From NCBI GenBank assembly GCA_051647125.1, contig JBOFDP010000034.1, forward strand, positions 1 through 15,043: a stretch of 15,043 nucleotides of DNA, in the 5' to 3' direction. The position numbers were made by a program, and so were the translations under genes. Below are positions 14,561-15,043 of this stretch, piece by piece (the stretch's first letter is position 1; each line of letters opens with the position of its first letter). The notes below the pieces were generated by a model. That model did no database searches, was not told the DNA's origin, and saw only the letters and a list, made by a program, of their open reading frames with translations. Source of the stretch: JBOFDP01 sp051647125. Its GTDB lineage: Bacteria > Bacteroidota > Bacteroidia > Chitinophagales > Chitinophagaceae.

Positions 14561-14633
14561 GATTTCGTAGCTCAGTTGGTAGAGCACAACACTTTTAATG
14601 TTGGGGTCCTGGGTTCGAGCCCCAGCGAAATCA
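14561..14633 (+). tRNA. tRNA-Lys (anticodon TTT)
   Basis: A full cloverleaf of 73 bases. The acceptor GATTTCG (14561-14567) pairs perfectly with CGAAATC (14626-14632). The D arm is GCTC/GAGC and the anticodon stem is CAACA/TGTTG around the loop CTTTTAA, with anticodon TTT at 14594-14596. The T stem is CTGGG/CCCAG around TTCGAGC. The discriminator is A at 14633 and CCA is not encoded. A run of six T (14635-14640) follows and probably ends transcription. Confidence 0.96.
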
Positions 14634-14672
14634 CTTTTTTAAATAATTTTTCCAACTATATTGTAAAGCGTA

Positions 14673-15043
14673 TCAAATTCTATGATAAACCTCTTCAAAA
14701 GGTAGTCGATATCTTTCACCAAAAATTCCTTCGTTCCCTTTTCTTATTCCACAGGGAATAACCATATTTATCTGAACACTATGGGGTAATTTTAGTAGGT
14801 TTTTAATTTTTTTACTATCAAAACCTTCCAATGGGCAAGTATCAAAGCCTTCATTTGCCATAGCTATCATAAAGGTTTGAGCTGCTAAGGCACAAGATTT
14901 ATGTACTACAGCACGCATATCACTTTCTGAAACTTCTCGCACAATAGGGCGAAATAGACTAATAGATTTAGATAATAAAACTCTTATAATGCCAATAATA
15001 CCAAAAAATCTTGCATAAAGAAAGGGCATTATTTTGCCATAAT
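14673..15043 (-). CDS. nitroreductase family protein, 3' part only
   Basis: The C-terminal ~123 codons of an FMN-dependent oxidoreductase of the nitroreductase superfamily; the 5' end lies beyond the right edge. The frame stays open past the internal Met at 15029 (upstream codons read YGKI), so that Met is not the start. Visible motifs are VVHKSCALAAQTFMIAMANE, a helix at the dimer and FMN site, then GFDTCPLEGFD and the phosphate-binding C-terminus CGIRKGNEGIFGERYR, followed by PFEEVYHRI and the stop. These match the Bacteroidota group of such enzymes, which use NAD(P)H to reduce nitro or quinone compounds; the natural substrate is unknown. It is convergent with the tRNA genes, ending 39 bases after tRNA-Lys. 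Confidence 0.92.
   Translation of the reverse strand, partial: YGKIMPFLYARFFGIIGIIRVLLSKSISLFRPIVREVSESDMRAVVHKSCALAAQTFMIAMANEGFDTCPLEGFDSKKIKNLLKLPHSVQINMVIPCGIRKGNEGIFGERYRLPFEEVYHRI

Noticed and set aside
14410..14633. Attachment site or integrated element at the tRNA pair
   Set aside because: No integrase gene and no repeat of a tRNA 3' end is seen in the window; both tRNAs are intact and flanked by ordinary genes.
14507..14761. Plus-strand open frame of 84 codons
   Set aside because: It runs through the tRNA-Lys gene and overlaps the nitroreductase gene on the other strand; its middle is simply the translated tRNA.

Overview
The window looks like chromosome of an AT-rich member of the Bacteroidota. 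The evidence is the set of gene families (PorT-type outer-membrane barrel, DUF5689-like and PCMD-like lipoproteins, DUF4190-like membrane protein), the absence of clear Shine-Dalgarno sequences with A/T-rich leaders instead, and the repeated occurrence of the Bacteroidota -7 promoter element TAnnTTTG just upstream of genes. I cannot name a genus. No rRNA, CRISPR array, intact insertion sequence or phage gene was seen.

Layout. Positions 1-1820 are a decayed or hypermutable patch: an open frame running in from the left edge; a DUF4190-like membrane protein (148-576) whose second membrane segment continues in another frame to 638; a strong terminator (662-695); a secreted protein split by a frameshift in an A6 run (721-888 and 893-1357); and a relic of a DUF4160 gene (about 1461-1641). 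Positions 1764-4940 hold a promoter and a mutS-cobalamin adenosyltransferase pair with overlapping reading frames. Positions 5030-6408 hold a convergent pair of RNA-modification genes: an RluA-type pseudouridine synthase, probably leaderless, on the plus strand, and a SpoU/TrmH 2'-O-methyltransferase on the minus strand. Positions 6573-12822 hold the most distinctive locus, a three-gene operon encoding a giant repeat-containing lipoprotein (1150 aa), a second lipoprotein ending in a PCMD-like domain (614 aa), and a PorT-type beta-barrel (286 aa). Positions 12853-14382 hold a DinB-family protein and the ribosome-assembly GTPase RsgA. Then come tRNA-Arg(CCT), tRNA-Lys(TTT), and the 3' part of a nitroreductase gene on the minus strand that runs off the right edge.

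How it fits together. Most genes are housekeeping (mismatch repair, B12 cofactor, rRNA/tRNA modification, ribosome assembly). The accessory content is the surface operon, which I infer encodes a cell-surface assembly of two lipoproteins and an outer-membrane barrel; its ligand is unknown. A second theme is homopolymer instability: a G5 and an A6 tract sit at the two frameshifts, a C8 tract lies inside the PCMD-like lipoprotein gene, and an A10 tract lies at codons 14-17 of mutS itself.
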